DNA of 64,000 bases from positions 3,162,001 through 3,226,000 of the forward strand of contig OY776216.1 of the NCBI GenBank assembly GCA_963675435.1. Reading direction: 5' to 3'. Made by a program: the position numbers and the translations under genes. Below the pieces are notes generated by a model that saw only the letters and a list, made by a program, of their open reading frames with translations, did not search any database and was not told where the DNA came from. Position 1 is the stretch's first letter, and each line of letters starts with the position of its first letter. This DNA is from Saccharicrinis sp963675435 (lineage in GTDB: Bacteria > Bacteroidota > Bacteroidia > Bacteroidales > Marinilabiliaceae). Below, piece after piece: positions 62,171 through 64,000 of the stretch.

Positions 62171-64000
62171 TTTTATCTGTGTTTTGGTTCAATAGCAATA
62201 AAAGCGCATTTTTAAAGGTAGTGGCATCCATTTGGTAATGGTCGTTTCCGAGAGCTTTGGCCGCCGGATCGTGGAGCTGATAAATCATCTTTTCTAGATA
62301 TCCATCTGCATCGTAATCCTTGGCTTTGGCAAAAACACCATTATTTTCATTTTTCTTTTCTCCTTTACAGAAGCCTTCGCCCAATACGAGCGATATTTTA
62401 CCATAATCGCCATAAAAGTATTCCTGCATTAAAGGCATGATCTCTTTACCGATAGCAGTTCGTAACCCTGCTTCGTTTTTTACTTTAATAAAAAAGCTAT
62501 GACCAATCAAATGATCTCTGTCCAATAGTATTTCAATACGTTTGTTGATGGTTTCCAAAATCACCTCTAAGTTGAATTCTTTACCATCAATCTCTAATTT
62601 AGCATCAATTTCACCAATCTCTTTTATCAATCCAGACTCTGGAGGCATTTCTGTAAAAGTAAATCTACGCCTTAAGGCCGTATCCAAGGCCTCTACGCTG
62701 CGGTCGGCAGTATTCATGGTGCCAATGATATGCAGGTTTTTAGGAACGCCAAATTCCTTTTTAGAGTATGGTAGCGTAACGGTTATAGCTTCTTTGTTAT
62801 CTATTCTTTTATTCTCTTCAATCAGCGTTATTAGCTCACCAAATATGGAGGAAACATTACCACGATTGATTTCGTCTATGATTAGGACGTAGTTCTGATT
62901 TTTGTTATTTATTTCTTGAGTTGTAGAACCTGATAAATTTAATATTGCTTCAATAACTACATCTTCATATGAAGCATAAGTTGGAGTAGCTTTATCGAAA
63001 TAAACTTTAGTAAGTTCGTTTAACGATAAGCTCATTCTGGTTTTACCATTAATGGCTGTTACGCTTATTCCTTGATTAGAATTTTTGTAAACATTGAATG
63101 GTGTTTTGTCACGATTTGTTTTAAGTTCAACCGACTTTTCTTTATCATTGAACGAGGGAAGAGTTTCTGCATATGACTTATATAACTCTTTAAAAACATC
63201 AGGTGTAATATCCGTTTCTCCATCATCCAAAGTTACTTTTTCTGTCTTGGTTGCTTCCTCGCATATCTGCTTAAAGATTCCATCTTCAACAATATAAGTT
63301 ACAGGGTCTCCATCGTTCTTTGGTTCCTGCGGTTTAATCCCTTCCACAAAATCCTCGTAATTCATACTTTGATGAAAAGTGGTAAATACAATTTGTTTCG
63401 CCTCAACTAATCTGTCGTATTCCTGTTTAAGAGTATCCCAATCTTGATGGATATCAAATTTAGGATTTGCAATCCGTACGGCTTCTTTAATGGAGTTATA
63501 TGTTTTCCCTGTTCCCGGAGGGCCGTAAAGGATTTGGTTGAGTGAGGGTTTCATTATTTGAATGTGTTTTTTGCTTTTAATATTATTAGCTATAAATACA
63601 CTTCGTATTTGGTTTCCGATACTATTGTCTAGTTCGAATAGTTTATCTTTAATTTCTTTAATTGCATTTAACGATTTCATTTCAACAGCACCCTTGACTC
63701 TTATACTTTGATGCCTTCCCCATTTAAAAAATTCCAAATTATCTGGAAGTTGAGATATTGCATTAATGAACTTAGATACATCTCTTTTTAGTCCCTCAAA
63801 GTGCAGTTCAACATATATTTCATCGTTTCTGATTATTATTTCATAATGGCAGTTCTCAATACCTATTAATCCCTTATGGTCGGAAACCCATGCCCAAGTT
63901 GATTTTTCTGTTGTTTTTTGTAATACAAAATCTTTCAGTATTGATTTTTCATTACTTAAATATTGACGGAGTTCGTTAATTAGTTCATGGAAAGAAAGAC
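62154..64000 (-). CDS. mcrB: McrB-type GTPase restriction subunit, 5' truncated by window end
   Basis: The frame is open to base 64000 (614 residues visible), so the true start lies outside. The N-terminal part (before about residue 150 of the visible part) looks like a DNA-binding domain: SVWAWVSDHKGL-like and VELHFEGLKRDVSKF segments. The AAA+ GTPase core has Walker A GPPGTGKT (codons near 63520), Walker B LIIDEINRGN (near 62870) and the GTP-specific motif MNTADRS (near 62705). The order McrB-McrC-HsdR reads leftward. It is probably a modification-dependent restriction system; the DNA modification recognised is unknown. Confidence 0.9.
   Translation of the reverse strand, partial: LSFHELINELRQYLSNEKSILKDFVLQKTTEKSTWAWVSDHKGLIGIENCHYEIIIRNDEIYVELHFEGLKRDVSKFINAISQLPDNLEFFKWGRHQSIRVKGAVEMKSLNAIKEIKDKLFELDNSIGNQIRSVFIANNIKSKKHIQIMKPSLNQILYGPPGTGKTYNSIKEAVRIANPKFDIHQDWDTLKQEYDRLVEAKQIVFTTFHQSMNYEDFVEGIKPQEPKNDGDPVTYIVEDGIFKQICEEATKTEKVTLDDGETDITPDVFKELYKSYAETLPSFNDKEKSVELKTNRDKTPFNVYKNSNQGISVTAINGKTRMSLSLNELTKVYFDKATPTYASYEDVVIEAILNLSGSTTQEINNKNQNYVLIIDEINRGNVSSIFGELITLIEENKRIDNKEAITVTLPYSKKEFGVPKNLHIIGTMNTADRSVEALDTALRRRFTFTEMPPESGLIKEIGEIDAKLEIDGKEFNLEVILETINKRIEILLDRDHLIGHSFFIKVKNEAGLRTAIGKEIMPLMQEYFYGDYGKISLVLGEGFCKGEKKNENNGVFAKAKDYDADGYLEKMIYQLHDPAAKALGNDHYQMDATTFKNALLLLLNQNTDKNEQEE

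Noticed and set aside
1..64000. tRNA or rRNA genes
   Set aside because: I looked for cloverleaf-like GC-rich blocks and 16S/23S signatures in the gaps and saw none; a covariance search would be decisive.

Overview
The window is chromosomal DNA from an AT-rich member of the Bacteroidota. The evidence is a type IX secretion cargo with its PorP/SprF and OmpA partners, promoter-like boxes of the TAnnTTTG type, a hybrid two-component regulator, DUF4837/DUF4783/DUF6263-type proteins and the scarcity of Shine-Dalgarno sequences. The [FeFe]-hydrogenase genes suggest an anaerobic or facultative organism; a marine Marinilabiliales relative is my best guess, not a proven placement. Most of the window is single-copy housekeeping DNA, with accessory DNA at the IS remnant (17.9-19.3 kb) and from about 54.7 kb to the end.

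Layout. 0-9.3 kb: the end of a giant repeat-rich secreted protein, PorP/SprF, a TPR/PD40/OmpA protein and a SPOR-like protein, all co-directional. 9.3-17.8 kb: RNase P RNA, a YihY-type membrane protein, a DnaQ-like exonuclease fused to a GIY-YIG nuclease, an FlK-type thioesterase, release factor 3, a PHP phosphatase, a GNAT enzyme and an M23 peptidase. 17.9-19.3 kb: a decayed IS5-like element. 19.4-26.1 kb: the most interesting block. A sigma-54 activator is followed by a four-gene operon encoding a thioredoxin-like [2Fe-2S] protein, a PAS-containing sensory (group C type) [FeFe]-hydrogenase, a SpoIIE/PP2C phosphatase with an extra domain, and a second (group B type) [FeFe]-hydrogenase. The gap between activator and operon holds a sigma-54-like promoter and three 17-nt inverted repeats at enhancer distance. 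26.2-31 kb: DUF6263, TonB, a fold-back repeat element, DUF4837 and TPR proteins. 31.1-34.5 kb: a cobalamin riboswitch and a B12 ABC transporter. 34.5-48 kb: FKBP, a nuclease-family lipoprotein, NadC, DUF4783, RlmH, a very large NtrY-like kinase, a LuxR/hemerythrin pair, Der, Era, a thioesterase, MntP and a GNAT. 48.2-54.1 kb: a small carbohydrate locus (RhaM, GH43-like lipoprotein, divergent hybrid two-component regulator). 54.7-57.1 kb: a FtsX/MacB-type permease. 57.1-64 kb: a restriction locus read leftward, McrB (runs off the window), McrC and an HsdR-like protein, followed by a decayed gene.

How it fits together: the hydrogenase block reads as an H2- or redox-sensing module in which a sensor hydrogenase and a phosphatase sit with their own sigma-54 activator and a probable effector hydrogenase. 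The B12 transporter is under riboswitch control, and mntP has a perfect palindrome in front of its promoter. The McrB-McrC-HsdR genes overlap or abut and look like one translationally coupled defence operon. I saw no tRNA, rRNA, CRISPR array or intact transposon.
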